A stretch of DNA of 64,000 nt from Ensifer sp. LC11 (GCF_001695835.1 NZ_MBSO01000025.1:1-64000), one strand, 5' to 3'. Numbered from the stretch's first letter, positions 32,831 to 43,327 are shown. The notes: generated by a model from the letters alone, not told the origin. Made by a program: numbers and translations.

Positions 32831-34084
32831 ATGTCTTCCGCCTTCGATTTCGAACCGCAACCCCGCCGTGGCTCCGTCGCTGTCGATGTCGGCGGCGTCA
32901 TTGTCGGCGGCGGCGCGCCGGTCGTGGTTCAGTCGATGACCAACACCGACACCGCCGATATCGACGCGACGGTGGCGCAGGTGGCGGCACTGCACAAGGC
33001 CGGCTCGGAATTGGTGCGCATCACCGTCGACCGCGACGAGAGTGCCGCTGCCGTGCCGAAGATCCGCGAACGCCTGCTGCGTCTCGGTCTGGATGTGCCG
33101 CTCGTCGGCGACTTCCACTATATCGGCCACAAGCTGCTCTCCGATCATCCGGCCTGCGCCGAGGCGCTGGCGAAATACCGCATCAATCCGGGCAATGTCG
33201 GCTTCAAGGACAAGAAGGACAAGCAGTTCGCCGAGATCATCGAGATGGCGATCCGCTACGACAAGCCGGTGCGCATCGGCGTCAATTGGGGCTCGCTTGA
33301 TCAGGAGCTGCTGACGCGGCTCATGGACGAGAACAAGGCGAACGGCTTCCCGCTGACGGCCCAAGAGGTCACGCGCGAGACGATCGTGCAGTCGGCGCTG
33401 CTCTCGGCAGATCTTGCCGAGGAGATCGGGTTGCCGCGCAACCGCATCATTCTCTCGGCCAAGGTCTCCGGTGTTCAGGACCTGATTGCCGTCTACGCCA
33501 TGCTGTCGGCGCGCTCCGACCATGCGCTGCACCTCGGCCTGACCGAGGCCGGCATGGGCACCAAGGGCATCGTCGCTTCCTCCGCCTCGCTCGGCATTCT
33601 GATGCAACAGGGCATCGGCGATACGATCCGCATCTCGCTGACGCCGGAGCCCGGCGGCGACCGCACCCGCGAGGTGCAGGTAGCGCAGGAGCTGCTGCAG
33701 GTCATGGGTTTCCGCCAGTTCATCCCCGTCGTTGCCGCCTGTCCCGGTTGCGGCCGCACCACGTCCACGGTGTTCCAGGAGCTTGCCCAGAAGATCCAGG
33801 ACGATATCCGCCGCAACATGCCGGTCTGGCGCGAGAAATACCCCGGCGTCGAGGGCCTGAAGGTCGCGGTCATGGGCTGCATCGTCAATGGTCCGGGCGA
33901 AAGCAAACATGCCGATATCGGCATCTCGCTGCCGGGCACCGGCGAAATGCCGGCAGCACCGGTGTTCATCGATGGTGAGAAGGCGATGACGCTCCGCGGT
34001 CCGAACATCGCCGCCGACTTCGAGACGCTCGTCTCCGGCTACATCGAAAAGCGCTATGGCCGCGGCCAGGCGGCCGCCGAATAG
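32831..34084 (+). CDS. ispG: 4-hydroxy-3-methylbut-2-en-1-yl diphosphate synthase (IspG/GcpE)
   Basis: A 417-residue [4Fe-4S] enzyme of the MEP isoprenoid pathway that makes HMBPP from MEc[22 protein letters not shown] near the N-terminus, [32 protein letters not shown], and the cluster-binding cysteines in [12 protein letters not shown] and [18 protein letters not shown] identify it. The ATG at 32831 follows AGAGG; an upstream in-frame ATG at 32741 adds 30 residues absent from the family. Genes for IspA and HisC follow on the other strand, so two steps of isoprenoid synthesis are close. Confidence 0.95.
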   Translation: MSSAFDFEPQPRRGSVAVDVGGVIVGGGAPVVVQSMTNTDTADIDATVAQVAALHKAGSELVRITVDRDESAAAVPKIRERLLRLGLDVPLVGDFHYIGHKLLSDHPACAEALAKYRINPGNVGFKDKKDKQFAEIIEMAIRYDKPVRIGVNWGSLDQELLTRLMDENKANGFPLTAQEVTRETIVQSALLSADLAEEIGLPRNRIILSAKVSGVQDLIAVYAMLSARSDHALHLGLTEAGMGTKGIVASSASLGILMQQGIGDTIRISLTPEPGGDRTREVQVAQELLQVMGFRQFIPVVAACPGCGRTTSTVFQELAQKIQDDIRRNMPVWREKYPGVEGLKVAVMGCIVNGPGESKHADIGISLPGTGEMPAAPVFIDGEKAMTLRGPNIAADFETLVSGYIEKRYGRGQAAAE

Positions 34085-34156
34085 GCGTTTTCGGCAGAGC
34101 ATTGCCAAGAGACGTGTCAGCCGCGTTCCGCCCGGAGGAGGCGCGCAGCTCCTGAT

Positions 34157-34798
34157 CTAGAGCCGCGACGTCAGCAGCTTGAAGCCGGCAAAGGCGAAGA
34201 AGCCGGCCATCAGGCTTTCGATCAGCCGCCTGGATTTGAGATAGGCGCGGTGCACGGGCGACAGCGAGAAGACGATTGCGAAGCCGCAGAAGGTCATTAA
34301 GCCCAGAGCCATGCAGCCGCCGATGAAGGTGGCGGTGACGCCAATGGGCGCACCTTCGGGCATGCCGAGCGAGACCAGCATGATCCAGGAAAAGATCGCC
34401 TTGGGGTTGGTGAGGTGGATGCCGAGCCCCTTGAGATAGAGCCGCTTCAGCGAGGTCTGCGCCTTTGCTGTCGGCACGATCGCGCTTCTGTCGCGGCGCA
34501 TGGCGGCGCGGAGCGCATTGTAGGCCAGCCAGAAGAGATAACAGGCGCCGGCAATCTTCAACACGATGATGGCGTGACCATAGGCGCGGATCAGCGCCGA
34601 GAGGCCCGACGCCGTCAGCATCGCCCAGGTGTAGCTTCCGGTGAGCACGCCGAGGGCGAGCGCCAGGCCGGCTTTGCGCCCCTGGCTGACCGAGGTGGTG
34701 ATGATCGCGAGAATCGCCGGCCCCGGCGATGCGGTGGCAATCAGATAGGCGGTCCAGGCGATAAGAAGCTGCGGCAGATAGGGCGTGGGGTCGAACAT
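34157..34798 (-). CDS. LysE/RhtB-family exporter
   Basis: A 213-residue protein with about six hydrophobic segments. ATASPGPAILAIITTSVSQG near residue 22 and LGIHLTNPKAIFSWIMLVSLG near 130 are the LysE/RhtB motifs. GGAG lies upstream of the ATG. Second of three family members in the window; substrate unknown. Confidence 0.88.
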   Translation of the reverse strand: MFDPTPYLPQLLIAWTAYLIATASPGPAILAIITTSVSQGRKAGLALALGVLTGSYTWAMLTASGLSALIRAYGHAIIVLKIAGACYLFWLAYNALRAAMRRDRSAIVPTAKAQTSLKRLYLKGLGIHLTNPKAIFSWIMLVSLGMPEGAPIGVTATFIGGCMALGLMTFCGFAIVFSLSPVHRAYLKSRRLIESLMAGFFAFAGFKLLTSRL

Positions 34799-34878
34799 GC
34801 GAAAGGCTCCGGCTCGGTCGCCGGAAGCTAGATCAATTCATCGCTTGTTTGAAACAGCGAAATGTGACCGTGACAAGA

Positions 34879-35934
34879 TCAGAGGATCTCGTCGAGCGCT
34901 TCGATCAGACGGGCGCACTCCGCGTCGGCGCCGATGGTGATGCGCAGGAAATCGGAAATGCGCGGCTTGGCGAAATGGCGCACCAGAACGGCGCGCTCGC
35001 GCAGCGCCTTCATCAGCGCCTCTCCGTCATGGCCCGGGTGCCGGGCGAAGACGAAATTGGCCCCGGACGGCAGAACCTCGAAGCCACGCTTGGCGAGGTC
35101 TACCGTGAGGCGCTCGCGCGACGCGATGATCTTTGCGCGTGTCTCCTCGAACCACATTTCGTCTTCGATCGCGGCGATGGCGCCTGCCTGTGCCGGGCGG
35201 CCGAGCGGATAGGAGTTGAAACTGTCCTTCACCCGTTCCAGCGCCTCGATCAGCGGACGCTGACCGATGGCGAAGCCGACGCGCAGGCCGGCAAGCGCAC
35301 GCGACTTGGAGAAGGTCTGCACGACCAGCAGGTTCTCGTATTTCGAAACCAGCGTTGCCGCCGACTGGCCGCCGAAGTCGACATAGGCCTCGTCGATGAC
35401 GACGGGTTGGTCCGGATGGGCCGAGACCAAGCGCTCGATGTCGGCGATCGGCAGGTAGATGCCGGTCGGCGCGTTCGGGTTCGGCAGGACGATGGCACCG
35501 CAGGGACGGTCATAGTCGGCGAGATCGATCTCGAAGCGATCGTTGAGCGGCACCTCGACCGTATCGATCTCAAAGAGCCGCGCATAGGTCGAATAGAAGC
35601 TGTAGGAAATATCCGGATAAAGGAGCGGTGCGTCGTGCTTGAGCAGGCCGGCGAAGATATGGGCCAGCACTTCGTCGGAGCCATTGCCGACGAAGACCTC
35701 TTCCGCCGTCACGCCGTAGCGCGCTGCGATCGTCTGGCGAAGCTTCAGCGCCAGCGGATCGGGATAGAGCCTCAAGTCATCGCCTGCCGCTGCACGGATC
35801 GCGTCCAGCACCTTCTGCGAAGGGCCATAGGGGCATTCGTTGGTGTTCAGCTTCACCAGGTTGTCGATGCGCGGCTGTTCGCCCGGCACGTACGGCTTCA
35901 GCTTGGAGACGATCGGCGACCAGTATTTGCTCAT
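34879..35934 (-). CDS. hisC: histidinol-phosphate aminotransferase
   Basis: A 351-residue class II aminotransferase of histidine biosynthesis (imidazole acetol phosphate plus glutamate). Markers are [59 protein letters not shown] and the PLP lysine in [18 protein letters not shown]. The ATG at 35934 starts the family-typical [20 protein letters not shown]; the open frame runs on into ispA but that part is the wrong frame of ispA. It begins four bases after the ispA stop, so the pair is one operon. Aromatic amino acids may also be substrates, as in many rhizobial paralogues. Confidence 0.92.
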   Translation of the reverse strand: MSKYWSPIVSKLKPYVPGEQPRIDNLVKLNTNECPYGPSQKVLDAIRAAAGDDLRLYPDPLALKLRQTIAARYGVTAEEVFVGNGSDEVLAHIFAGLLKHDAPLLYPDISYSFYSTYARLFEIDTVEVPLNDRFEIDLADYDRPCGAIVLPNPNAPTGIYLPIADIERLVSAHPDQPVVIDEAYVDFGGQSAATLVSKYENLLVVQTFSKSRALAGLRVGFAIGQRPLIEALERVKDSFNSYPLGRPAQAGAIAAIEDEMWFEETRAKIIASRERLTVDLAKRGFEVLPSGANFVFARHPGHDGEALMKALRERAVLVRHFAKPRISDFLRITIGADAECARLIEALDEIL

Positions 35935-35938
35935 GGGG

Positions 35939-36853
35939 CTAGTTCCTGCGGTTGGCGACGAAACGGGCGGTTTCAATGAGAATGGCCGAGCGTTCGCCAT
36001 AGGGTTCGAGCAGGGCTGCGGCTTCTGCGACCAGTTGCTCCAGCCGCTCCTCCGCCCAGGCCTGACCGTGCAGCGCGACGAGCGTACCTTTGCCGCGGGC
36101 GGCGTCCTTGCCGGTCGCCTTGCCCATGGTCGCCGCGTCGGCGGTGAGGTCAAGCAGGTCATCGGCAAGCTGGAATGCAAGGCCGATCTTTTCGCCAAAG
36201 CGCCGCAGCCGCTGGCGGTCCGCATCGGTCGCGCCGGCGACGATGGCGCCGGCTTCGCAGGCGAAGCGGATGAGCGCACCGGTTTTCATCGCCTGCAGCG
36301 TCACGATGCCAGCCTCGTCGGGCGGCGACTTTTCTGCAGCCAGATCGAGCGCCTGTCCGCCGGCCATGCCGCCATGACCCGCGGCCCGTCCGAGCGCCAG
36401 GATCAATTCCACCTTCTGGGTGTCCGTCAGCGTCGTTTCCGGGCCAGCGATGATGTCGAAGGCGAAGGTGAGCAGGCTGTCGCCGGCGAGGATCGCGGTC
36501 GCCTCGTCGAAGGCCTTGTGCACGGTGGGCTGTCCGCGGCGCATGTCATCGTCATCCATCGCCGGCAGGTCGTCATGAACGAGCGAATAGCAGTGCACGC
36601 ATTCGAGTGCCGCGCCGACACGTAAGGCCGCATCGCGGCCACCGCCGACGAGGTCGGCGCATTCGATAACCAGGAAGGGGCGCAGCCGCTTGCCGCCGTT
36701 CAACACCCCGTGCCGCATGGCGGCGATGAGGTTTGCCGGTCGGGCGATTTCGTCCGCTTCCGTGTCCGCACCGAGCAAGCGCTCGAGCAGAGCTTCGACG
36801 GCGCGGGCATTGCCGGTGAGGCGGCTGGCGAAAGTCGGTGTGTCCTGGCTCAT
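35939..36853 (-). CDS. ispA: farnesyl diphosphate synthase (geranyltranstransferase)
   Basis: A 304-residue trans-isoprenyl diphosphate synthase. The first aspartate-rich motif is [20 protein letters not shown] (near 93) and the second is [10 protein letters not shown] (near 228). GGKRLRPFL precedes them. The short length and single-subunit form fit FPP synthase, which supplies undecaprenyl phosphate, ubiquinone and hopanoids. Transcribed with hisC and divergent from mtgA, whose peptidoglycan substrate depends on undecaprenyl phosphate. Confidence 0.93.
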   Translation of the reverse strand: MSQDTPTFASRLTGNARAVEALLERLLGADTEADEIARPANLIAAMRHGVLNGGKRLRPFLVIECADLVGGGRDAALRVGAALECVHCYSLVHDDLPAMDDDDMRRGQPTVHKAFDEATAILAGDSLLTFAFDIIAGPETTLTDTQKVELILALGRAAGHGGMAGGQALDLAAEKSPPDEAGIVTLQAMKTGALIRFACEAGAIVAGATDADRQRLRRFGEKIGLAFQLADDLLDLTADAATMGKATGKDAARGKGTLVALHGQAWAEERLEQLVAEAAALLEPYGERSAILIETARFVANRRN

Positions 36854-36998
36854 GCGCGCTCTTTGGCATGGGTGGTGAGGGCTTTCAACGGGGATTCGTG
36901 TCGCAGCCGCGCGCTTTCCCTGGGACAGCCGCTTGCGCGCCTTGCCTTTTGCCAGAAAGCCCGTTCAACTTTGCCGGCCCGTGCATTAAGAGAAGCGG

Positions 36999-37772
36999 AT
37001 GGACAGTGAGGTGGACAGTCAGGCCGTGAACGTCGTTCCGGAAGCGCGCGAGGAGGGCGAGGTGCCTTCCAGTCGCTGGTCTTCGCTCCGCCGGACTTTG
37101 CGTACGAAGCGTCGCCAGATCGTGCTGGCCGTCCTCGGTTTCCTGATCCTGCCCTATGCACTGATCGTTCTCTATCTCGTAGAATTCATCCACCCGGTCT
37201 CGACGCTGATGTTGCGGGATCTCGTTCTTCTTCGCGGCTATGACCGCCAATGGGTCGAGTTCGAGAACATCGCGCCGGTGCTGGTTCAGTCGGTGATGAT
37301 GTCGGAAGACGGCCAGTTCTGTGCCCATGATGGGGTAGACTGGGGCCAGATGCGCGGCGTGGTCGAGGATGCGCTCGAAGGCGAATCGACGCGCGGCGCC
37401 AGCACCATCCCGATGCAGACCGTCAAGAACCTGTACTTGTGGAACGGCCGCTCCTTCCTGCGCAAGGGCATGGAACTGCCGCTGGCCGTCGCTGCCGATT
37501 TCGTCTGGAGGAAGCGGCGGTTGATGGAGATCTACCTGAACATCGCCGAATGGGGTGACGGCATCTATGGCATCGAGGCGGCAGCGCGCCATCACTTCGG
37601 CGTTTCCGCCGCCAAGCTGTCGCGCCGGCAGGCAGCCTTGCTTGCGGTTTCGCTGCCGAACCCGAAAGAGCGCAACGCCGGAAAACCCGGCCGCGGGCTC
37701 AAGCGCCTGGCGAATTTGATCGAGCGCCGCGCCAGCCGCTCCGGCGGCTACATCACCTGTCTTTATGATTGA
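36999..37772 (+). CDS. mtgA: monofunctional biosynthetic peptidoglycan transglycosylase
   Basis: A 257-residue GT51 glycosyltransferase that polymerises lipid II without a transpeptidase domain. A single N-terminal membrane anchor (about 41-62, [20 protein letters not shown]) is followed by the GT51 domain with [19 protein letters not shown] (catalytic glutamate near 100), [16 protein letters not shown] and [21 protein letters not shown]. Length is typical of MtgA. Confidence 0.94.
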   Translation: MDSEVDSQAVNVVPEAREEGEVPSSRWSSLRRTLRTKRRQIVLAVLGFLILPYALIVLYLVEFIHPVSTLMLRDLVLLRGYDRQWVEFENIAPVLVQSVMMSEDGQFCAHDGVDWGQMRGVVEDALEGESTRGASTIPMQTVKNLYLWNGRSFLRKGMELPLAVAADFVWRKRRLMEIYLNIAEWGDGIYGIEAAARHHFGVSAAKLSRRQAALLAVSLPNPKERNAGKPGRGLKRLANLIERRASRSGGYITCLYD

Positions 37773-37874
37773 GATCAGACCTTTTCATTGGATGCCGTCG
37801 CCGGGCGATGTCATTCTGGCGTAGTAGAGTTCTGCCATCTGGGCCTCTCTCCACCTAGAAGGCCCGATCGCTCC

Positions 37875-38609
37875 ATGACCTCGATTTCCCCCTCGCTCCT
37901 CGCCTTTGGCCGCAGCGCCAACGATACCCCGCCGAAGCACCTCGGAACGCGCTACGCCACGGATGGCCGCTTCCTGCTGGAACCAGGCAATACGGTCGTT
38001 TCCCACATTACTGCCGGATCCCCGTCCGAAGCCGCCGTGCTCGCGGTGCGTGATCGTCTGATGGCAATGCCGGAGGCGGCGCAATTTGCCTTCACCCATC
38101 CCTCCAGCCTGCACATGACGATCTTCCAGGGCATCATCGAGTATCGTCGCAGGCTACCCTATTGGCCTGCCGACATGGCGCTTGATAGCTCGATCGACGA
38201 GATGACCGAGCACTACCGCAAGCGGCTCAAGGATTTTGCGCCGCTGGAGCCCTTCCGTGCCCGCGTGACCGCGATCACCCCGACCGGCCTTGCGCTCGAG
38301 GGCGACAGCGCCGCCGATCGGTCATGCCTGAAGGCCTGGCGGGACGCCTTTGCCGATGTGTTCGGCTATCGCCATCCGGATCACGACCACTATGAGTTCC
38401 ACATCACCTTCGCCTATGTCATCGACTGGCTCGCCGACGCGGCGCTGCCGCGCTGGCAAGAGATGTTGGACGAACAACTTGCCTTCCTCAGGGAACGGGC
38501 GCCGGTGATCGAGCTCGATCCCCCAGCCTTCTGCGCCTTTAAGGACATGAACCATTTCGAGGAACTGATCGTTTTCTCGAACGCAGCTGAAATCAAGGAT
38601 AACAGATGA
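37875..38609 (+). CDS. DUF1868 protein, 2H phosphoesterase-like
   Basis: A 244-residue protein with two H-x-T motifs, SLHMTIFQG near residue 80 and EFHITFAY near 177, the layout of 2H phosphoesterases such as 2'-5' RNA ligases and cyclic phosphodiesterases. The N-terminal LGTRYATDGRFLLEPGNTVV resembles the DUF1868 family. The ATG at 37875 was chosen since the upstream frame is not protein-like. Overlaps the GST gene by four bases. Function not established. Confidence 0.8.
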   Translation: MTSISPSLLAFGRSANDTPPKHLGTRYATDGRFLLEPGNTVVSHITAGSPSEAAVLAVRDRLMAMPEAAQFAFTHPSSLHMTIFQGIIEYRRRLPYWPADMALDSSIDEMTEHYRKRLKDFAPLEPFRARVTAITPTGLALEGDSAADRSCLKAWRDAFADVFGYRHPDHDHYEFHITFAYVIDWLADAALPRWQEMLDEQLAFLRERAPVIELDPPAFCAFKDMNHFEELIVFSNAAEIKDNR

Positions 38610-39253
38610 CCGGACTTACTCTTTACGTCGGCAACAAGAACTACTCGTCCTGGTCGATGCGGCCATGGCTCGCGATGACGGCTGCCGGCATCGATTTCCA
38701 GGATGTGGTCATTCCCTTCGATTTCGCAGCCGGCAATCCTGATATCCGCGCGATCTCGCCGACCGGAAAGGTGCCGCTGCTGCGCCACGGCGATCTGCTC
38801 GTGTGGGAATCGCTGGCGATCATCGAATATGTCGCCGAACTCTTTCCCGACGCCGGGCTCTGGCCCGCCGATCGCCCGGCCCGTGCCCGGGCGCGCAGCT
38901 ATTCCATGGAGATGCTTTCAGGTTTTCGCGCGCTGCGCGGCGCCTGCCCGATGAACATCCGCCGGCCGAAGCAGGCGCTTTCGGTCGGTGCCGACGTGCG
39001 CGCCGATGTCGCGCGCATCGAGCAGATCTGGAAGGAGGCACTCGGCCGTTCCGGTGGGCCGTTCCTCTTCGGACCCTTCACCGCCGCCGATGCGATGTAC
39101 GCGCCTGTGGTCAACCGCTTCGATGTCTATGATCTCGTTGCGGATCCGGAGACGCTCGGCTACATGCAGCAGGTGAAGGCACATCTCGCCTACCGCAAAT
39201 GGGAAGAGGCGGCCCGCGCAGAGCCGTGGGTCGTGCCTGAAGATGAGGTCTGA
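38606..39253 (+). CDS. glutathione S-transferase family protein
   Basis: A 215-residue GST: thioredoxin-like N-terminal domain (about 1-78; TLYVGNKNYSSWSMRPWLAM, ISPTGKVPLL, VWESLAIIEYVAE with the gamma-glutamyl-binding ES pair) and an all-helical C-terminal domain (FLFGPFTAADAMYAPV N-capping region). The NYSSWSMRPW start is typical of a bacterial subgroup of unknown substrate. Start codon overlaps the preceding stop, so translation is coupled. Confidence 0.9.
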   Translation: MTGLTLYVGNKNYSSWSMRPWLAMTAAGIDFQDVVIPFDFAAGNPDIRAISPTGKVPLLRHGDLLVWESLAIIEYVAELFPDAGLWPADRPARARARSYSMEMLSGFRALRGACPMNIRRPKQALSVGADVRADVARIEQIWKEALGRSGGPFLFGPFTAADAMYAPVVNRFDVYDLVADPETLGYMQQVKAHLAYRKWEEAARAEPWVVPEDEV

Positions 39254-39398
39254 ATCGGCAGAGTCGAAAAATTGCCGCTGGGGACTGGTCAAATAGCAGT
39301 TGGCCATGTATAAGCGCGCCAAATTTCCGTGATTGACATCTGTTTAACACGGCCATTTCGGCTGCTGAACAGTGTTTGCCCGATAAGTGGAGAATGAA

Positions 39399-39584
39399 AT
39401 GGCTGTACCTAAAAGAAAAACGAGCCCGTCCAAGCGTGGCATGCGCCGTTCCGCTGACGCTCTCAAGACTCCGACCTACGTCGAAGACAAGAACTCCGGC
39501 GAACTGCGTCGCCCGCACCACATCGACCTGAAGACCGGCATGTACCGTGGTCGTCAGGTTCTGACCCCGAAGGAAAGCGCATAA
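39399..39584 (+). CDS. rpmF: 50S ribosomal protein L32
   Basis: A 61-residue basic protein: [20 protein letters not shown] at the N-terminus is the L32 signature. As usual in alphaproteobacteria it lacks the zinc-ribbon cysteines. GGAGA lies about eight bases before the ATG at 39399; an ATG twelve bases earlier is not used by the family. Followed directly by a terminator. Confidence 0.96.
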   Translation: MAVPKRKTSPSKRGMRRSADALKTPTYVEDKNSGELRRPHHIDLKTGMYRGRQVLTPKESA

Positions 39585-39610
39585 GCGTTTCCGTTCGCGG
39601 ATTGGGTTTA

Positions 39611-39642
39611 AAGGGCTGGCTCTGCCAGCCCTTTTTGTTTTG
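39611..39642 (+). terminator. Rho-independent terminator of rpmF
   Basis: AAGGGCTGGC and GCCAGCCCTT pair in a 10-bp stem with a three-base loop and a TTTGTTTT tail, 26 bases after the rpmF stop. Confidence 0.9.
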
Positions 39643-39725
39643 CAACCGACGTGATCTCGCTTGGACGCCGTGCTATCGCTGGCGCCTCAGGCGAAGACGC
39701 CGCATGTCTTGGTCAAGGAGTTCCG

Positions 39726-40127
39726 ATGCTTGCCGCCATTCCGCTGTTGATCCTGCCGTTTGCAATCTACAATCTCGCAATGACCGGAATGTTCGGCGGC
39801 ATCGCCGGGCTTAACGCCGAGATGTTGTCGCTGTCGATGCTGTCGGGCGCGACCTGGACGATGCGCTTCGGCGACCTGCTGATCGTCGTGGCGCTGGCCC
39901 TGCTCTTCGTTGAATTGCTGAAGGCGACCCGCACGAGCGCCCGCGCACTGATGGATCACCTGTTGTCGATGATCCTGTTCATTGCCTTCCTGATCGAATT
40001 CCTGCTTTTGGCGCCGGCAGCAACGCAGCTCTTCTTCATTCTGATGACGATCAGCTTCATCGATGTCATCGCCGGCTTTGCCGTGTCGATGCGCTCGGCC
40101 GGCCGGGACGTGTCGATCGGCCTCTAG
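39726..40127 (+). CDS. small polytopic membrane protein, unknown function
   Basis: A 133-residue hydrophobic protein with about four predicted helices (LAAIPLLILPFAIYNLAMTG; LLIVVALALLFVELL; HLLSMILFIAFLIEFLLLAP; LFFILMTISFIDVIAGFAVS). AAGGAG precedes the ATG at 39726. No recognisable domain. It has its own start after the rpmF terminator and converges on phaR. Confidence 0.8.
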   Translation: MLAAIPLLILPFAIYNLAMTGMFGGIAGLNAEMLSLSMLSGATWTMRFGDLLIVVALALLFVELLKATRTSARALMDHLLSMILFIAFLIEFLLLAPAATQLFFILMTISFIDVIAGFAVSMRSAGRDVSIGL

Positions 40128-40226
40128 GTCGGGGGCTGTTGTCGCGGAGTTTGGGCGACACGTCTTGCAGGCGTGACGCACGGGCGGAATGTCGTTTCTC
40201 GCCCGCTCCGATGTCTGCGGCCGCGC

Positions 40227-40805
40227 TCAGCCCAAATTGTCGAGCTTGGTCTGCAGCGCGCGAAGCTGTTCCTTCAGCTCGTCGATATCCTTGGCTTCGG
40301 CCTTCTTGGTTTCCTTCACCGGCGGCGCGGAAATGAAGGGCGAGAACATCTGCATGGCCTGATGGAACATCTCGGTGTTGCGACGCACCTGCTCTTCGAC
40401 AAGTTGCAGCGGAACCTGCAGGTTTTTGCCGAGCGGCGTGTCGCCAAAGGCCTTGTTGATCTGCTCGCGCATCTGCGATTGTTGCTCGGTAAAGGCTTGC
40501 ATCGAGTGTTCGAGATAGCTTGGCACGACCATCTGCATCTGGTCGCCATAGAACGAGATGAGCTGGCGCAGGAACGAGATCGGCAGCAGCGTGTTGCCGG
40601 TCTTGGACTCCTGTTCGAAGATGATTTGCGTCAATACGGAATGGGTGATGTCCTCGCCGGATTTGGCGTCCTGGACAACGAAATCCTCACCCTTCTTCAC
40701 CATGACAGCCAGGTCGTCGAGCGTGACATAGGTGCTGGTCCCGGTGTTGTAGAGCCGCCGGTTCGCATATTTTTTTATAACGATCTGGCCTTCGTGCTTC
40801 GCCAT
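40227..40805 (-). CDS. phaR: polyhydroxyalkanoate synthesis repressor PhaR
   Basis: A 192-residue DNA-binding protein: the N-terminal IVIKKYANRRLYNTGTSTYV (PHB_acc_N) and the following PHB accumulation regulatory domain repeats (LTQIIFEQE, LLPISFLRQLISFYGDQMQM) define PhaR/AniA. The C-terminal 30 residues are coiled-coil-like (DELKEQLRALQTKLDNL). PhaR binds DNA and PHB granules and represses phasin and PHB genes. Divergent from phaA, a likely target. Confidence 0.94.
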   Translation of the reverse strand: MAKHEGQIVIKKYANRRLYNTGTSTYVTLDDLAVMVKKGEDFVVQDAKSGEDITHSVLTQIIFEQESKTGNTLLPISFLRQLISFYGDQMQMVVPSYLEHSMQAFTEQQSQMREQINKAFGDTPLGKNLQVPLQLVEEQVRRNTEMFHQAMQMFSPFISAPPVKETKKAEAKDIDELKEQLRALQTKLDNLG

Positions 40806-41029
40806 CAGGGTCTCCTCTCACCCATCGCCCCGTCTTTATTGCGTTTTTCAGAGTATCCGCAAAAGAGCGCCGCTGACAATGTCTTTGTGCGTTGCGGCGA
40901 CGCAAGTGCGAAATCTTGTGGTTGCGTCTCCGATGACGGTTTTGTGGCACCGCATCAAGGCGTTTGACTTGCGCCGCGCGCTTTGACAGTCTGCCTTCAT
41001 TAGGCAAGAAAGATCTGAGGAAACGTCCC

Positions 41030-42211
41030 ATGAGCAATCCCTCCATCGTGATCGCCAGCGCCGGCCGCACCGCGGTCGGATCCTTCAACGGCGCTTTTAG
41101 CAACACGCCGGCCCATGAACTCGGTGCCGCCGTCATCAAGGGCGTGCTCGAGCGGGCAGGCGTCGAGGCAGGCGAGGTCGACGAAGTGATCCTCGGCCAG
41201 GTGCTGCAGGCAGGTGAGGGCCAGAACCCGGCGCGCCAGGCAGCGATGAAGGCGGGCATCCCTCCGGAAAAGACCGCCTGGGGCATGAACCAGCTTTGCG
41301 GCTCCGGCCTTCGCGCCGTGGCGCTCGGCATGCAGCAGATTGCAACCGGTGATGCAGATATCATCGTTGCCGGCGGCATGGAATCGATGTCGATGGCGCC
41401 CCATTGCGCGCATCTTCGCGGTGGCGTGAAGATGGGCGACTTCAAGATGATCGACACGATGATCAAGGACGGCCTGACCGACGCCTTCTACGGCTATCAC
41501 ATGGGCATCACCGCCGAGAACGTCGCCCGCCAGTGGCAGCTCAGCCGCGAGGAGCAGGACGCGTTTGCGCTCGCCTCGCAGAACAAGGCTGAGGCGGCAC
41601 AGAAGGCCGGGCGCTTCGCAGACGAGATCATTCCCTTCATCGTCAAGGGCCGCAAGGGCGACGTCATCGTCGACCAGGACGAATATATCCGCCACGGCGC
41701 AACGCTCGACCAGATGACGAAGCTGCGCCCCGCCTTCGACAAGGAAGGCACGGTGACGGCTGGCAATGCTTCGGGTCTCAATGACGGCGCTGCTGCCGCC
41801 CTGCTGATGACCGAGGCGCAGGCCTCCAAGCGCGGCATCCAGCCGCTCGCCCGCATCGTCTCCTGGGCAACCGCCGGCGTCGATCCGCAAGTGATGGGCA
41901 CCGGCCCGATCCCGGCCTCGCGCAAGGCGCTGGCGAGGGCCGGCTGGGCGATCGGCGATGTCGAACTGGTCGAAGCCAACGAAGCCTTCGCCGCCCAGGC
42001 CTGCGCGGTCAACAAGGACCTCGGCTGGGATCCGTCGATCGTCAACGTCAATGGCGGGGCTATTGCTATCGGCCATCCGATCGGCGCTTCCGGTGCCCGC
42101 GTGCTCAACACGCTGCTGTTCGAGATGAAGCGCCGCGGCGTTTCGAAGGGGCTTGCAACGCTCTGCATCGGCGGCGGCATGGGCGTCGCCATGTGCGTCG
42201 AACGGCTCTAG
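41030..42211 (+). CDS. phaA: acetyl-CoA acetyltransferase (beta-ketothiolase)
   Basis: A 393-residue thiolase condensing two acetyl-CoA to acetoacetyl-CoA for PHB synthesis. The nucleophilic cysteine is in [12 protein letters not shown] (near 88); [14 protein letters not shown] carries the histidine near 348 and [11 protein letters not shown] the second cysteine near 378. GAGGAA precedes the ATG at 41030. Followed by a small secreted protein gene (13 bases) and phaB (17 bases), forming one operon. Confidence 0.96.
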   Translation: MSNPSIVIASAGRTAVGSFNGAFSNTPAHELGAAVIKGVLERAGVEAGEVDEVILGQVLQAGEGQNPARQAAMKAGIPPEKTAWGMNQLCGSGLRAVALGMQQIATGDADIIVAGGMESMSMAPHCAHLRGGVKMGDFKMIDTMIKDGLTDAFYGYHMGITAENVARQWQLSREEQDAFALASQNKAEAAQKAGRFADEIIPFIVKGRKGDVIVDQDEYIRHGATLDQMTKLRPAFDKEGTVTAGNASGLNDGAAAALLMTEAQASKRGIQPLARIVSWATAGVDPQVMGTGPIPASRKALARAGWAIGDVELVEANEAFAAQACAVNKDLGWDPSIVNVNGGAIAIGHPIGASGARVLNTLLFEMKRRGVSKGLATLCIGGGMGVAMCVERL

Positions 42212-42224
42212 TCGGTTTGACGGC

Positions 42225-42584
42225 ATGAACAGCGCCAGGTGGGTTCCCTTATCCCTCTTGCTGGCCGGTTCGCCGATCGTTTCCGCACATGCCAATCCCG
42301 CGCCTCTCGACGAGGCGCGGCTGGTTCAGTGCATGCTGGAACATACAACTTCTGACGAGGAAGTCGTTTTCAAGGATGTGATGGTCGCGGCGCTGAACGA
42401 TGACAGCGGTGCGCTGAAGGCGTCGCTGGACCAGCTCACCACACTGATGATGGACCTCGCACTGACCAAGTGCGAGGTGGGTATGTCCGCGCTTGCGACG
42501 CCGCAGTTTCAGGCGGCCGCCGGGCTCTACGGGCAACAGATCGGCGAAAAGCTGATGAAGAAGGCATTCGAGAAACTGAACTGA
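42225..42584 (+). CDS. small secreted/periplasmic protein in the phaA-phaB operon
   Basis: A 119-residue protein with a Sec-type signal peptide (WVPLSLLLAGSPIVSAHA, cleavage near residue 23). The mature part of about 95 residues is helical and has two cysteines (LVQCMLEH and LTKCEVGM), which could form a disulphide in the periplasm. I recognise no family. It is inserted between the thiolase and the reductase genes with short gaps, so it is probably co-transcribed, although a periplasmic product is unexpected in a cytoplasmic pathway. Its ribosome site is weak. Confidence 0.72.
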   Translation: MNSARWVPLSLLLAGSPIVSAHANPAPLDEARLVQCMLEHTTSDEEVVFKDVMVAALNDDSGALKASLDQLTTLMMDLALTKCEVGMSALATPQFQAAAGLYGQQIGEKLMKKAFEKLN

Positions 42585-42601
42585 TCTAGTGGGAGGCGTA
42601 C

Positions 42602-43327
42602 ATGAGCAGGGTAGCATTGGTCACGGGTGGGTCGCGCGGCATCGGTGCTGCAATTTCCATCGCACTCAAGAATGCCGGCTACAGGGTGGCAGCCAACTAT
42701 GCCGGCAATGATGAGAAGGCTCAGGCCTTCAAGCAGGAAACCGGCATCCCGGTCTACAAGTGGGACGTTTCCAGCTATCAGGCCTGCGCTGACGGCATCG
42801 CCAAGGTCGAGGCCGATCTCGGCCCGGTCGAGGTGCTGGTCAACAATGCCGGCATCACGCGGGATGCGATGTTCCACAAGATGACGCCGGAGCAATGGGG
42901 CGAGGTGATCGGCACCAACCTTACCGGTCTCTTCAACATGACGCATCCGCTCTGGTCGGCGATGCGCGACCGCGGTTTCGGCCGCGTCATCAACATTTCC
43001 TCGATCAACGGCCAGAAGGGTCAGATGGGCCAAGCCAACTATTCGGCGGCCAAGGCCGGCGACCTCGGCTTTACCAAGGCGCTTGCCCAGGAAGGCGCGG
43101 CCAAGGGGATCACGGTCAACGCCATCTGCCCGGGTTACATCGGCACGGAGATGGTGCGCGCGGTGCCGGAAAAGGTGCTGAACGAGCGGATCATCCCGCA
43201 GATCCCGGTCGGGCGCCTCGGCGAGCCGGAAGAGATCGCTCGTTGCGTGGTGTTCCTGGCGTCTGACGATGCCGGCTTCATCACCGGCTCCACGATTTCG
43301 GCGAATGGCGGACAATTTTTCGTCTGA
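42602..43327 (+). CDS. phaB: acetoacetyl-CoA reductase (NADPH)
   Basis: A 241-residue short-chain dehydrogenase reducing acetoacetyl-CoA to (R)-3-hydroxybutyryl-CoA. The cofactor loop is GGSRGIGAAIS; the catalytic serine, tyrosine and lysine lie in NISSINGQKGQMGQANYSAA and the following KAGD. VLVNNAGITRDAMFHKMTPE is characteristic of PhaB. GGGAGG precedes the ATG. The PHB synthase gene is not in the window. Confidence 0.95.
   Translation: MSRVALVTGGSRGIGAAISIALKNAGYRVAANYAGNDEKAQAFKQETGIPVYKWDVSSYQACADGIAKVEADLGPVEVLVNNAGITRDAMFHKMTPEQWGEVIGTNLTGLFNMTHPLWSAMRDRGFGRVINISSINGQKGQMGQANYSAAKAGDLGFTKALAQEGAAKGITVNAICPGYIGTEMVRAVPEKVLNERIIPQIPVGRLGEPEEIARCVVFLASDDAGFITGSTISANGGQFFV

Noticed and set aside
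39333-39358. TTGACA upstream of rpmF as a sigma-70 promoter
   Set aside because: The -35 is good but no convincing -10 lies 16-18 bases downstream, so it was not listed. The TTGACA at 40983 before phaA was set aside for the same reason.
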